From Cutaneotrichosporon cavernicola (lineage: Eukaryota > Basidiomycota > Tremellomycetes > Trichosporonales > Trichosporonaceae): a stretch of 64,000 nt of DNA. The stretch covers positions 310,001 through 374,000 of the forward strand of contig NC_083394.1 of assembly GCF_030864355.1 (NCBI RefSeq), read 5' to 3'. The notes under the pieces were generated by a model. It made no database searches. It was not told the origin of the DNA and saw nothing but the letters and a program-made list of their open reading frames with translations. Position numbers and translations under genes: made by a program. This document shows, piece after piece, positions 34,112-46,415 of the stretch. The stretch's first letter is position 1. Every line of letters begins with the position of its first letter.

Positions 34112-35764
34112 ATGGCGCTCCTTCCCGCGGTCTTCGGCGCCGCGAGCGCAGCGAGATGTCGCACGGCACGCGCGACGCTGTCCCCGACATGGAGGATGTT
34201 GTCAACGAGCACGTCGCGTGCGCGCCCGACCTTCCCAGCAACCGCGACCGCCCTCGGCCTCAAGGCCTCGTTCGCTGCGCCCCCAAGGGAAGGCTTCTTC
34301 GCCCAGTCGTACCTCCCCTACGGACGCTCGTTTTCGTTCTTCACTCCGTCTCGTTATGCCTCGACCTCTGCCCCGTCCTCCGCTGCTGCCACCTCCACTT
34401 CCAGTGCTGAAGTACCCACGCCCGAAGATGACCGCGTCATTCCCCGCTTCATGCCGACTTGGCTGCTCGGCTGCTCGGCTCTCGTCTTCGCTATCATTGT
34501 CATTGGCGGTCTTACACGTCTTACGGAATCTGGCCTTTCGATTACGGAGTGGAACCCTATCACTGGTATCCGGCCGCCTATTACCGAGGAGGAGTGGGAC
34601 GTCGAGTGGGAGAAGTACCGCGTGTCTCCCGAGGGTATTCTGTGAGTGCCAGAAACTCCGCTGTGAGCCTGCAACTGCAGTGCTCTCTGCTCTGTAGGCT
34701 GGAGTGGCCGCGTCCACCGCTCACGTTACGTTTCCGCTCACCGAATGATCGCTAACACCAGCATGAACTCTGACATCTCCCGCTCCGACTTCAAGTTCAT
34801 CTTCTACATGGAGTGGGCGCACCGGATCGCCGGTCGTGCTCTTGGTGTCCTCTTCATCGTCCCCGCTGCCTACTACTGCACTCGTTACAAGCTCCCCCGT
34901 GGCCTTCCCGCGACCCTCCTTGCCATCGGCGCAGGTATCGGCGTGCAGGGCCTCATCGGATGGCTGATGGTCGCCTCGGGTCTCCGTGAGGAGATTGTCA
35001 CCAACAACGAGGTCGCCCGTGTCTCGCAGTACCGTCTCGCAGCGCACTTCGGTGCCGCTGTCCTCCTCTACATGGGCATGTTCTACACGGCTCTTGGCCT
35101 GCGCCGCGACCAGTCGCTGGCGAAGCAGATCAGGTCCGGTCCCGCTGGTGCTGCGGCGGTCGAGAAGCTCGCTGCGGCTCTCAACTCACCAGCTGTCAGG
35201 AGCTTCCGCGGTTTCACTGGTATCCTGGCGGCGATGGTCTTCGTCACCGCCATCTCGGGGGCATTCGTTGCTGGTCTTGACGCTGGCCTTATTTACAATG
35301 AGTTCCCTTACATGGGCGAGGGCTTCCACCCGCCTAAGGAGGAGCTCCTCGACCCCCGCTACTCGAAGGACCCCGAGCGCAAGGACATCTTGTGGCGCAA
35401 CATGTTCGAGAACCCCGTCACTGCGCAGTTTGACCACCGTGTCCTCGCCGTCACCACTGCCACGCTACTAATCGTGCAGCACATTATCGCGCGCCGCCCC
35501 TCCCTCCGCCTCGGCGCGAATGCACTGCCGCGCGCCGCGCAGCGCTGGAGCGCCTGGACCGCTGCGGCGGCTCTGGGCCAGGTCTCGCTCGGCATCAGCG
35601 CGCTCATCTACCTCGTGCCGCTCCCCCTGGCCGCCGCGCACCAGGCAGGCGCCGTTGTCGTGCTCACCTGCATCATGGGTCTGTCGGCCGCCATGCGCCG
35701 CCCCGGGCGCGCGCTGCAGGCATTGCGCCAGGCCGCAAAGGCCAAGACCCAGCCTAAGGCATAG
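34112..35764 (+). CDS. COX15: Haem A synthase Cox15
   Basis: Two exons (34112-34641 and 34762-35764) around a 120-nt intron ending gctaacaccag; the product is about 510 aa. An N-terminal Arg/Ser-rich presequence of about 90 residues without acid groups fits mitochondrial import. The membrane core has [37 protein letters not shown] with a haem-ligand His, QYRLAAHFG and, in the second half, [13 protein letters not shown] and [12 protein letters not shown] with further conserved His residues. Six to eight hydrophobic helices are apparent. Cox15 oxidises haem O to haem A in the inner mitochondrial membrane for cytochrome oxidase. The start at 34112 gives the presequence; no nearer Met would leave one. 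Confidence 0.95.
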
Positions 35765-35904
35765 ATCAGCCAAAATACCTTGCATTGTACAATCACAACT
35801 CATAAATAGTATAGTCATGGGATACTGTGTGTCCGTGTCAGCAAGAGCCAGACTGACCATGCTACACTGTTCATCCATCTACTGCTAAGTGCATCTACAT
35901 ACGC

Positions 35905-36677
35905 CTAGTCGAGGGCGCGGTTGAAACCGCCACGGCGGTTCATGTACTGGCGCCACTCCCGCTTCTTGTTGACCTTAACCGTACCGACATCGTTGCCATC
36001 GATCTCGGTGCCCTGCCGTCAGCCCACTGTTTCTCGAACTGGGACTTACCTTGGTCGTCCCGAAACCCCCAAAGCCCATCATGGCCTGCATGGCGCGCGT
36101 CTCGTCATCGACGTCGGCATTCTCAGCTGGTGCTTCCTCCTCAGGTTCCTCGGCTGTCGTCAGCGCCTCCTCTTTCCTGAGACTCACCCTTCGGCTCGAT
36201 CTTCTGCCCGTCTTCAGTGAACACGACGCCGCGCGCACGCTCCTCCTCACGCCGCCGACGACCCTCCTCAATCGCCCTCCGGTCCAGCGGCCGATCACGA
36301 TCCCACTCCCGGTCTCTTCCTCCCCGCCGATCGTCGCGGTCATCGCGCCGTCCACCGTCACGGTCATCGTAGCGCCGACCGCTGCGGTCGTCGCCACGGT
36401 CACGATCATCGTATCGCCCGCCGTATCCGCCACGTCCTCCACGAATTGCACGCCCTCCGCGTCCACCGCGGCCGTAGTCTCTGGATCCATCGCGTCCGTA
36501 CGGGTCGCCGCGATCACGGTCACGGTAGTCTCTCCCACCACGGTCACGGTCACGGTCGTACTCGCGCTCCCGGCGGGGCTCGCCTCGCGGAACCTCGTCG
36601 CGGTCGTACCTCTCAGCTCGGCGAGCAGGCGATCGTGAGCGTGGACGGCGATGGGGCGGTTCGTCGCGGGCAGACAT
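35905..36677 (-). CDS. SNRNP27: Tri-snRNP 27 kDa protein (SNRNP27 family)
   Basis: Three exons (36188-36677, 36050-36153, 35905-36012) give 233 aa. The first 150 residues are an RD/RE/RGG-rich low-complexity region starting MSARDEPPHRRPRSRSP. The C-terminal part carries the family signature: MQAMMGFGGFGTTKG, then VGTVKVNKKREWRQYMNRRGGFNRALD at the very end. The human protein belongs to the U4/U6.U5 tri-snRNP and influences 5' splice-site choice. The introns are 34 and 37 nt, ending gctgacgacag and gctgacggcag. It is divergent from HPR1 with only 163 bp between start codons. Confidence 0.9.
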
Positions 36678-36840
36678 TTTGGTTATGGTGCAATAGTGAC
36701 GACAAGATGTGGTAGTGGCGAAAACAAGTAGAATAGCGGAACCAAATTGGTCACTGACGGTTCGGTTCGTTGTTCACGAGTTCGTGTTCGATTTCGAACT
36801 ACCACTTACACTTACACTTCCATCTTTATCGGCGCCATCC
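36678..36840. promoter_or_regulatory. Bidirectional promoter between SNRNP27 and HPR1
   Basis: A 163-bp gap between divergent starts. It contains an inverted CCAAT box (ATTGGT) near the middle and a TTCGTGTTCGATTTCGAA stretch close to HPR1. Confidence 0.55.
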
Positions 36841-39148
36841 ATGGGCACGCCACTGTATACTGCACTCGGCGACGCGCTGGAGTCGTTTACGGCCGCGAGC
36901 TGGGCTGCACGCGAGCCTATGCTCGCGGGTCATTCTGGCCCTCAGGCGCTGGTACCCCTCGATCGCGAGCTGTTGAAGGAGCAGGTGACCCAGTTGTGGG
37001 CTACGATCGGGAGCGGCGAGCCGTCGACGGGTAAGCGCGCGGACGTGCTGCGCTACACGCTCGAGATGGTCGCCCGGGATCTGGTTGTGCGGCCGGTGAT
37101 GAACCGCGAGGTGAGTGCGAGACAGGACTATGGAAATGGACAATGGCCTTCACTCCTCGCTCCGCGCTGACACCAGCTCACCGAGCCCGAAGCTTCCGCA
37201 CCTGACACTACAAAGTCGCGCTTCCAGACAGCTGTGCAGGACCGGCTGGACATTGTCCTGACGCTCCTCGAGGTCGTGTTCGCTGCCAACCCCGCGCCGG
37301 CTCTCGAAACCGGCGCCCTCTTCATCCCGCTGCTCGAGGAGTTTCCAGAACTCCTCCTCTCATCCACTTGGCACCAGCTGTTCGAGTACGTTGAGAGTCG
37401 GGCGACGCGCTTCACGAAGGACATGCCTGTCGCCAAGGGAAAACAGTTGAGCATGCTGCGCCTCATCAACTCGTTCCTGCGAATGTTGAGTTGCACGCCC
37501 GGCGACCTCGAGCTGCGCGGCAGAGTGCAGATGTTTGCCAGCCGCGCCATCAGCGTGGCGGACAAGAGCGCGATCAACCTCCGTGGCGAGTATGCGCGCG
37601 TATCCACCACCTGGGAAGGCGAGGAGGCTTCCTCCCCCAAGGCGGATGGGGACGTCGAGATGGCCGACGACAGCAAAGCGGCCTCACCGTCTCAGCCCGA
37701 CTTCTATGCTGCCCTTTGGTCCCTCCAGCCGTATTTCGCCTATCCGCCCAGCCTCGACGGGCCGGAAGTCGGCGGATCTACGCCGTTCGACGAGTTCCGC
37801 ACCAAGTCGGACTTTGTGCTCGCGCGCATGTTCGAGGCGACGCGCAAGGAGCGTGTGCTTCTTGGCCGTAACCCCGAACGTGCTACTGCAGCCCGTAAGC
37901 GATCACACGCCGAGCCCGACTACCCGCGCTACCTGACGAGCCGGAGTTTACTGGAGTACGAGGTCGCGGACCCGGCGTTCCGCCGCCAAATCCTCATCCA
38001 GTACTTTATCCTCTTCCAGTTCCTGCTCAGCCTTACGAAGGACAGCGCGAAACAAACCGTCACGGGCGGCATGCCCAAGACCTTCGTCCTCGAAGGCAGT
38101 AATGCCGATTGGGTCGCCGCGACAGCCCGTGTGATCAGACAGGAGCTCAAGCAGATGCCGGACGGAATGGACGTGGACCGCGTAGTTGCCGAGCTCATGA
38201 ACCGCGAACGCCGATACGTACGTCCGCTTAAGTGATCAGCTGACCCCAGGCTGGCTGGAAGAACGACGGGTGCCACGAGGCCGAGTGGCACCTCACCCCC
38301 GCGTCGACGGACCTGGCACGCAGCGCGGCGGCAAAGTGGAAGCGACACTGCGGGCCCATGCGGCACTGGATGCATCCCATGGGTACGCCGGCTTTATCGC
38401 GGATCCAGGCGAGCAAGTATACCGACATGAGCGACTTTCTTGGCGACCCTGTGCGCTCCGAGACGGTGTTTACGCTCGAGGAGAAGCTGGCCGAGATCGA
38501 GGCTGAGGAGGAGGACGACCGGGCAATGGGCCGCGAGTCGCCAGCCGAGCTGAGAGAGGTGAGTGTGGTGAGATGGAGGGGTGGAGTAGGACTGGGTGGA
38601 AATGCCGGATCACCCGCTGACGGCAGCAAAAACGCATCATCAACTGGCTCGCACTCCGCCAAGCGCGGCGCACACACCCGCGCTTTGTCGCGTCCCTCGG
38701 CATGGAGTATAACCTGCACAAGCTCGTCGCGGCTATCCGCGAAAACGAGGCCAAGGTCGCTGCCAAGCGGGCGGCCGTCGAGGCGGGCGAGGAATCGGGT
38801 GAGGAGAAGGATGAGGGTGGGGAAGGCGGGGAAGGCGGGGAAGGTGGAGAGAAGGACGAGAGCGACGACGAGCGGCCCAGCCCGAACAGGGACAGCTCGG
38901 GCTCGCCTCCCGAGGCCAAGACGGGGCGTGCGGCAGCGGAGGAGAAGCCTGGGAGCCCCTTCGCTGCTACGGCTGCGGAGGTAGCGAAGGCCGAGGATCT
39001 GTCGCCGGCCAAGTCTGCCTCTCCCAAGTCGCCCAAGGCTTCAAGAACTGTGTCGCCTGCCGAACCTGAACATGCCGAGCCTGTTGGTGACGCAGACGTC
39101 GAGATGAAGTCGGCTTCTGAGGAGGGCGACCTGGCGCCTGCGGAGTAG
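36841..39148 (+). CDS. HPR1: THO complex subunit Hpr1/THOC1
   Basis: Four exons (36841-37110, 37177-38217, 38250-38558, 38627-39148) give about 713 aa; the introns are 66, 32 and 68 nt. The helical THOC1 core includes VQDRLDIVLTLLEVVF, LEEFPELLLSSTWHQLFEYVE, GKQLSMLRLINSFLRML, the RRILIQY-like RRQILIQYFILFQFLL, and GWKNDGCHEAEW. The last domain segment is IINWLALRQARRTHPRFVASLGMEYNL. The tail of about 130 residues is Glu/Ser/Pro-rich with a GGEGGEGG run. In other fungi Hpr1 is a scaffold of THO/TREX and couples transcription to mRNP packaging and export. Its promoter is shared with a splicing-factor gene. Confidence 0.9.
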
Positions 39149-39335
39149 AGTGGCTAGACAGCATATGCATTTTATTTGTACCATTGTCTACGCAGGAATG
39201 CAGCAGAGGCACGTCCTCTAGAAGTCTACTATCCGCAACTTCTTCGCTCACAGCCTACCTGCATTCGTGGTCTCCACCTTTCCTCCTCTGGTCTCTCCCC
39301 GTCAGAACGGTCCACGGTATCGCCAGGCACACTAG
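39149..39335. other. Convergent 3' intergenic of HPR1 and MED5
   Basis: A 187-bp gap between two converging genes; only terminators and 3' UTRs can fit. Confidence 0.5.
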
Positions 39336-42300
39336 CTACGACGCAGGACCCGTCGCGGGGCCCATCGTACTCAGTGGCGTCAGGTTAGGCCAGCGCGCAC
39401 GTATCTCGTCGTCGCTCTCGAACAGCGTGACGAGCTCGCAGATCAGCTCCTTCTGCTCGGGGCAGAGAGCGTCCACAATCCCCAGCGCGCTGACCTTGGC
39501 GCGCTTCGAGGGTGGAGAGTTAGATACCGGTCGAGCGCGCTGACACGCGAACTCGTCTGCAAGATGACTCGCAAGGTAGTCGGAGAAACCGCCCTCGTCG
39601 GCGCCGTACGCGTCCGCAGCAAGCAGCACACCGCGCAGCAGGCTGTGCAGTGCGTGGCTCGCAAACGGAAGTGGAGGAGGGGTGTGCGCCGGCGTAGTGG
39701 AAGAGAGCATCGTTGGCGTCGGAGCGGGCATGGCGGCGAGAGGAACGAAGGGGGAGCGATGGGTGAAGAGGTGCGGGAGGTAGGCGTTGATCAACGCCAC
39801 GGCCAGTGGGGGCGCGCACGCGTATGGCATGTGGAGCACGCTGACGAACGCGAGGAACTGGACCTCCGGTGAGTTTGGAGGTGTATCGATCGTCGGGGGG
39901 TACAAGATGTCGGTGGAGATGACGCCCTCGAGGAGAGGGAGAGCGCTGCGGAGGGAGGTATCGAGGGCGTCGTAAAGGCGCGATTCCCAGCCGGCAGGCA
40001 CCACGTCGAGGTGCTGGACGTTGGCTAACTCGGCACGCAGTGTCACGAGCGGGGCGGAGGGATCGAGGGGTACGGACACGGGTCCGCCATCTGGGCCACC
40101 TACGGCGTCGATGCGCGCGCGGACGCCAGGAACGTCGAATGAGCTGCTGAGCATCACCGACTCTAAGCCTGTAGCAGGGTCAAGAAGGCGCGCGATTGCC
40201 GGCGCGTTCGCGCGCAGGAGCGGAGTGGGGAAGGCACTGTCGAGCACCAGAGTCTGGAGCACATTGAGGTGCACACCCGACAATATACCCTGCCGCTCAA
40301 TCTCGGCACAGAGCCACCTCACCACGCCACCGAGACACCAGCTCAGGATCGGCTGGGCAAAGTACGAGAGGCCTGAGTGGAGCGTGTCCAAGTCAAGTTG
40401 CCCGTTCATCGTGGCGACAATGGCCTGCTGCACGATTGTTGGGGCGAGGCGGCACAGGCCCTGCGAGCTCGTCGCAAGGATGATCTCATCGTCGATGCCG
40501 TCCGACCCGAAGAGCGCCTTGACCCATCCGTTAAGGTGACCCTGTTCCGAGCTGGTCAGGTCGGCGATGTTGGACGCGCGCCGCCCGTCGTATAGCAGGT
40601 CTGGGAGGGGCAGGTCGAACTGGGCGCACAGTGCATCAGCCAGCACCACGCTCGGTCCAAAATGCGTGAGCGATGTCTGTGGGTCCTCGATTCTAGATGA
40701 CTGGTCTTCGACATGGTCGAGGAGGTGCGTTACGATCAGTTCCAGCAGCGACTTGGGTGTGATGTACGCCGTGACAAGAGCGAGTAGCGGCGGCGAGCCT
40801 GCGACGCGCAGGAACAGGTTCTCTGGGGGACGGCTGTTAGGCGCGTTCTTGATGACCTTGGGTCAGTTTGGAAGAGTCGCTGCTCCACTCACGTTGACGA
40901 GCTCCACACCGAGCGAGCGGGAAGCGCCAGTCGCGTACGAGATGAAATACGCAATCGCCTCGAGGTGGTGCTGCTGCACCCCCGAGAGTCGCTCCACGAG
41001 CGACTCGCCGACGGGACAAGGCTTGCCTCCCTCAGCAAGAGTTGCCGCCTGCTCCTCGTCCAGCAGCCCGAGGGAGAGGTACCGACGAACGGTCGTCTCC
41101 TCCAGCGACAGCATGCTCCATCCCTCGGGAGCAGTGTATCCACCGCCCTCGTCGTCGTCCATGAGTTGCGCGGACTTAGCCGTGTGGTTGCATTGCACAG
41201 ACGCATGCCAGCCTGACATCTCCTGCGTGTGAGAGGCAAAGGTGCTCCCCAGCGCGTTGTGGAGGTTGGAAGGGAACGGCCACTTGCGGTCGGCGTTGTC
41301 ACGCCACCAGCGAAGAGCGACTGGCAGTTCCTCCGTGAAGAAGACATACGCGCGAGTCGCCTGGCTAGGAGCGAGAGTCAAGCTCGCGATCACCCTGGCT
41401 GACGCTGCCTCGAGGAGCGCAAGGAGGTACGCCTGCGAGTCTGAGGTGAGAGCGCGCCCGAGGCGGATGAGATACACGAGGTTCTGGGGCGGTTGGGGAG
41501 GGACAGTGTAGTATGATGAGCTGGACGTCCAACTCTGCGCACGCTCGGTATACTCGATGAGGAAGCTGGCCATCTGCCGGAGCGGCAAGGTGGTAGGCAA
41601 GTTGCTGAGTTGCGGTACGCCGTCAAGTTCGGCGAATCCGCTGACGATTGGGACGTCGGAGAAGATGGCGGGCGCCGGTGCGGCCTCAGGCATGGGCAGG
41701 TCAGCGATGAGGCCTGTCAGGCAGTCGCGGAGGGGCTTGGCGACATCCTCTGGAAGGACACTAGAGAGCTGCGCCGCTTCGAGACCCGCTTCAAATGGCG
41801 GAGCGGGGAGGGGTGGGATGAGTGCCGTGAGCCGGGCAGCGAGGGCCAGTAGCTGTGGTGGGCCAGAGACGCACTGTCTCAGAAGCGGCAGCATTAACGT
41901 CAGAGCGGGGATGGGCTCGGCGTCACCGGACGCGCTCGTTCCGACGTCAGGTGTTGGCAGAGTGATGGGGGAGGGAAAAGGCTCGGAGGGATCCAGACCG
42001 GTCGGTGTCCCGAAGAGCGCGGTCGCAATGGACGCGAGCAGAGGAGTGTGGAGGCTGTGTTCGCTGCGGTGCATGTGGGCGAGAAGGGACAGTGCAAATG
42101 TACGCGCTGTGAGGAGCCCAGCCTCGAGCCCTTGGGAGAGATAGTTGATCAGCAGAGCAGGTGGACGCGGGCGCGAAAGGTGGTGCAATAGCGCTGCGGC
42201 GACAGCACGCCCAGCCGCCTCTGCGTCCAGGCCTTCGCGCTCGGCCCAGTCGGCCACGAGTTTAGCCCACTGTCGTCAGCCCATCCAGCAGCTTGCGCAC

Positions 42301-42369
42301 TTTTCTTGGAGGAACTGCGCGAGTGCAGGCCCGTCCAGTAAGAAGCTGGACGCTCATTGAGGAAGTCAT
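39336..42369 (-). CDS. MED5: Mediator complex subunit 5 (Med5/Nut1)
   Basis: Three exons (42301-42369, 40893-42269, 39336-40856) give 988 aa. The protein is a long Leu/Ala-rich alpha-helical repeat protein without catalytic motifs. LINYLSQGLEAGLLTARTF near the N terminus and QPILSWCLGGVVRWLCAEIERQG in the C-terminal half are typical of Med5. Med5 is a tail-module subunit that links activators to RNA polymerase II. The first intron is 31 nt (42270-42300, gtgcgc to gctgacgacag); the second is 36 nt and ends ctgacccaag. The small first exon (MTSSMSVQLLTG) is needed because the long frame otherwise lacks a good start. The match rests on remembered family segments, so it is somewhat less secure than its neighbours. 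Confidence 0.8.
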
Positions 42370-42545
42370 GATGGATGTTGTGGATTGTGGAGGGAGTCAT
42401 GAGTTGTTGCAAAGGCCGGCGGTTGAGCCGGTTGGTGCCTGGAAAGATACATCCGCTCCTTCCCCCACCTCCACGCCCAAGCCTGGTGACGCCAGAGCCG
42501 TCACCTTCCTTGCTCCTGTTGTTGTCGTCGCATTCGCCATCCACC
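42370..42545. promoter_or_regulatory. Bidirectional promoter between MED5 and VMA7
   Basis: A 176-bp gap between divergent starts. No clear TATA box; GGTTGAGCCGGTTGG lies near the middle. Confidence 0.55.
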
Positions 42546-43271
42546 ATGGCTGCTCCAACCTCCAACCCCAAGGGACGCAACCTCCTCGCTGTCATCGGTG
42601 ACGAGGTGAGTGCCACGCTGGTGTTGGTGTGGTAGGCGGCGCTGACAGCAGGACTCGGTAACCGGCCTCCTCCTCGCAGGGATCGGCGATGTCAACGAGA
42701 AGCAGGACAAGAACTTCATGATTGTGGACTCGAGTGCGTACTGCAGGATGAAGAGCGACATAGGAGGTAGTGAGACCACATCTGGTCGACCTCGCTACAT
42801 CAACGAGTCAACGACACTACACGCTCACTCACGGAGACAGACATGCTGACAAGTGCAGAGACGCAGACTTCCGCCATCGAGGCCGCGTTCCAGGAGTACA
42901 CTGAGGACCGCAAGGATATTGCTATCCTCCTTATTAACCAGCATGTGTGTAGCTGCCACACTCGTAAGTCGAGCTGACGCCAGATCGCCGAGCGGATACG
43001 TCCCACTGTTGACCGGTACCAGGCTGCGTTCCCCGCGCTCCTCGAGATCCCTTCCAAGGAGCACCCGTATGGTGAGTCCGGCGTGGTTTACGGAAGCTTG
43101 TTGCTCGATACCCTCCATTTTCTGTTCCGTCGATATCAGACGTGAAGGCTTGCCTCCTCAACGTGCCAGCCACCGCCGCTGGCCCTTCCTACCCTCCGCA
43201 GCTAGGCGCTCACCCAAGACCCAAGCAAGGACTCTGTCCTGAAGCGCGTGCAGAAGCTTCGCGGCGACTAA
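42546..43271 (+). CDS. VMA7: V-type ATPase subunit F (Vma7)
   Basis: Five exons (42546-42605, 42652-42733, 42859-42944, 42984-43071, 43219-43271) give 122 aa, the normal subunit F length. Motifs are [58 protein letters not shown] and [23 protein letters not shown]. The subunit sits in the central stalk of V1 and is needed for rotary coupling in vacuolar acidification. Coding exons of 53-88 nt alternate with introns of 46, 125, 39 and 147 nt, so most of the gene looks non-coding to a simple ORF scan. The acceptors are ctgacagcag, ctgacaagtgcag, ctgacgccag and ctcacccaag. Confidence 0.93.
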
Positions 43272-43335
43272 ATTGTAGACCAGCAGCCAGTAAGATGATG
43301 TACAGCACCTCGCGTAGTGATACAATAATCTAGCT

Positions 43336-44128
43336 CTATAACGCCTCCTCGAGCTGCGCAACCTCGGCGCGCAGTTCGTCTGCACGGTACTCTAGCCCAC
43401 GCACCTCACCCTCCATCGCAGTACACGCCATCTCGAGCTGCAGTGTCGACGTGACCAGGTCGTTCCACCGGTTCTCAAGGTGCGCAAGGTGCTCGCCCTG
43501 CACCTCGTTATAGGCTCGCCGCTGCCGGTTCACGTCGGTCACGTCCTCCTTGAGTGCCGCAAGCGTTCCATCCAGCTCCTTGGCTTGCGATGCGAGCTGG
43601 TAGTTGCGCACGAGCCACGCGTTGGGCCCGTAAGTCTGCAGTACACCAATGTTCTCGTTACTGCTGTCAGCTGCAGATCCCAAGATGCTAGCAGGACGTA
43701 TCCTCTCTTAAATACTCACCGGACCGCCATATGCGCTTCGCCAACGCGCCCGCGAGTCTCCGCCTCCTCGAGGGCCGCGAAATCTGCTCCTTCTGGCACT
43801 GCAGGCGGCGCATACTTGCTGGGGTCGATGGCGCGGATCGGTTTGTCCGCATAGTTTGCCAACAGCGTCGCTAGGCCTGCAGATTTCTGGCGTCAGCTAC
43901 GATCGACGACCGAAAAGTGGACGTACTGGGAAGACGTCCACATCGCTCCCCAGGCGAGGGTCGTCCTCGGCAACTCGTGGTGTTTGCGCTAACTCGGCCT
44001 CAATCAACGCCTCAACCTTGGCCTTGGCGCCTGGCGTTAGAGACTTGAGCGGACCACCTGGGGATCTCACCTGGTGCCTCGACCTGCTTGTCGTAGTAAG
44101 GGAGGGCGTCGATGATGGACGCGCTCAT
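43336..44128 (-). CDS. BCAS2: Pre-mRNA splicing factor SPF27 (BCAS2/Cwf7 family)
   Basis: Four exons (44071-44128, 43927-44030, 43720-43886, 43336-43660) give 217 aa. The N terminus MSASIIDALPYYDKQ is diagnostic for BCAS2/SPF27. VEALIEAELAQTP and YGPNAWLVRNYQLAS follow, then a long coiled coil (NRQRRAYNEVQGEHLAHLENRW to AQLEEAL). The protein is a core member of the Prp19/NineTeen complex that activates the spliceosome. The introns are 40, 40 and 59 nt with acceptors ctaacgccag, ctgacgccag and ctgacagcag. It ends 64 bp from the VMA7 stop and is divergent from RPD3. Confidence 0.9.
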
Positions 44129-44439
44129 GATTGTTGTTTGTGTTGTGCAAGTTCGAGTGTAATTCGAGGTTGGGTGGCAAGTGAGTGGAAGTGGAGGTAC
44201 GGCGTTTCGGTCTTTTGATCACGTGGCAACGCTTGTAACCGCAGATCAGGATGATGGAGGCAGACCACCCAACGTTGTTGACCCACACAACCCCTCGTCG
44301 TCACCATCATCCTTCATCCGCTCGCTACTGCCTCTGCACGTGGCGCCTCTTGACCAGATACCACTGGGGAGCTCGACCTGTCTATACAGGAGCTCCACAA
44401 CTCCTTAATCGCATTCCGCCTCGAGTCTATTCTGTCAAG
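44129..44439. promoter_or_regulatory. Bidirectional promoter between SPF27 and RPD3
   Basis: A 311-bp gap between divergent starts. A CACGTG E-box lies at 44220-44225. The right part is CT-rich and probably the RPD3 leader. Confidence 0.6.
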
Positions 44440-46415
44440 ATGGCAGGAATCGTTGAGCCCATTATGGGGGAGGATAAGAAGCGAGTTGTGCGTATCCGTC
44501 GCAGTGCTACCGGCAGCTCACGAGCGATCTCAGGCTAATATCAGTGTTACTTTTTTGACTCTGACATTGGCAACTACCATTATGGGCCAGGTGAGTGGCT
44601 TGTACGACCTCCACCACAGACCGTCACCCACTAACCACGAGGCCACCCCATGAAGCCGACGCGTATCCGCATGTGCCATTCGCTGGTCATGAACTATGGA
44701 TTATACAAGCAGATGGAGATCTTCGTAAGCTGACATGTCATGATGCGAGCTCACATTAGCGCGCCAAACCTGCTACGAAGCGGGAAATGTCCCAGTTCCA
44801 TACCGACGAGTACGTCGACTTCCTGTACCGCATAAACCCGGACAACGAGAGCCAGTTCAACAAGGAGCAAGGAAAATGTGAGCTTGCTATGCTCCTGATT
44901 TGGCTGACGGCAGACAATGTCGGTGACGACTGCCCGATCTTTGACGGTCTGTTCGAGTACTGCTCGATTTCGGCTGGAGGCTCCATGGAGGGTGCGGCGC
45001 GCCTGTCGCGCGACAAGTGCGACATTGCAGTCAACTGGGCTGGTGGCCTGCACCACGCCAAGAAGGCAGAGGCGAGCGGCTTCTGCTACGTCAACGACAT
45101 TGTGCTTGGCATCCTCGAACTGCTGCGCTACCATCCGCGCGTGCTATACGTCGACATTGACGTGCACCACGGTGATGGTGTGGAGGAGGCGTTCTACACC
45201 ACCGACCGGGTCATGACCTGCAGCTTCCACAAATATGGCGAGTTCTTTCCTGGCACCGGCGACATCAACGACATCGGCATCAACAAGGGCAAGGGCTACG
45301 CGATCAACATCCCCTTGCGCGACGGCATCAGCGACGAGTCGTACAAGAGCATCTTCCGGCCTGTCATGAAGCGCATCATCGAGTGGTACCAGCCTGGCGC
45401 GATTGTGTTGCAATGCGGCTCGGACTCGTTGGCTGGCGACCGCCTCGGTTCGTTCAACCTCTCGATGCGCGGCCACGCTGCATGCGTACAGTACATCAAA
45501 TCGTTCAACCTTCCTCTTCTCATGCTCGGGGGCGGTGGGTACACGGTCAAGAGTGTGTCGCGGACGTGGGCGTACGAGACGGGTCTGGCTGCAGGCGTCG
45601 AGCTCGGCGGCCAGATCCCTAACAACGAGTACTACGAGTACTATGGCCCCGATTACGAGCTCGACGTTAAGCCATCCAATATGACGGACCACAACCGGCG
45701 CGAGTACCTGGACAAAATCCGGGAGCAGGTGTTTGAGAAGTTGCGCGACAATTCAGCAGCTCCGGGTGTCCAAATGCACTCTGTGCCCAAGCTGGCGCAC
45801 GACGACGAGGACGGGAATGAAGGCGAGGATAACGAAGACCCAGACGACCGCCGTCCCATGCGCCTGTGGGACAAGGAGAAGCAGCACGAGGCGACGCTGT
45901 CTGACTCGGAGGACGAGGGCCTCGGTGGACGCCGACACCACCAGAGCCACCGCGAGGGGTCGGACAAGGCGTCGAGCAAGCGTCGCAGGTCGAAGTCACC
46001 GCGGCTCGTCTCAGGTCCAGGCTCGGCAGCGGGACAGCCCGCAGCGGACCGGTCCACATCCGTGGCGCCGGTGGCTGGCACAGCTGCGGCGGCAGCAACC
46101 GTGGCGCCGTCGACCGGCACGCTACCTGTCGCGGCGCCGAACGCGCCTTCTGCGAGCATGGACATAAAGCGATGGGCGGCTGGGGTTGAGGGCGGTGTCG
46201 AGACTAGTGGGAGCGGCAGTAAGCCCGCATCGGCGTCGCCAAAACCTGTGGCGGCAGACGATGGTGACGTCGAGATGGCGGACGTGAGCGGCGACCCGAA
46301 GCCGGCCGAGCCAGCAGCCGAGCCGACCACCGGGGAAGAGTCAATGGAGACGGCCGAGGAGCCAGGGACGCTATGTGGAGCGGGCGCAGGCGATCATGTC
46401 GCTGAGGGCGCATAG
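44440..46415 (+). CDS. RPD3: Class I histone deacetylase Rpd3/HDAC1
   Basis: Five exons (44440-44487, 44545-44590, 44642-44724, 44760-44877, 44914-46415) give about 598 aa. The N-terminal joins rebuild [23 protein letters not shown]. Catalytic motifs are [30 protein letters not shown] with zinc-binding Asp and His, and MLGGGGYT with the catalytic-loop Tyr region. The conserved [20 protein letters not shown] ends the core. The tail of about 200 residues is acidic, then Lys/Arg and Ala/Pro-rich, longer than in yeast Rpd3. The enzyme removes acetyl groups from histone tails in Sin3-type complexes. Intron acceptors include ctaatatcag, ctaaccacgag, ctcacattag and ctgacggcag. It is the last gene of the dense block. 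Confidence 0.97.
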
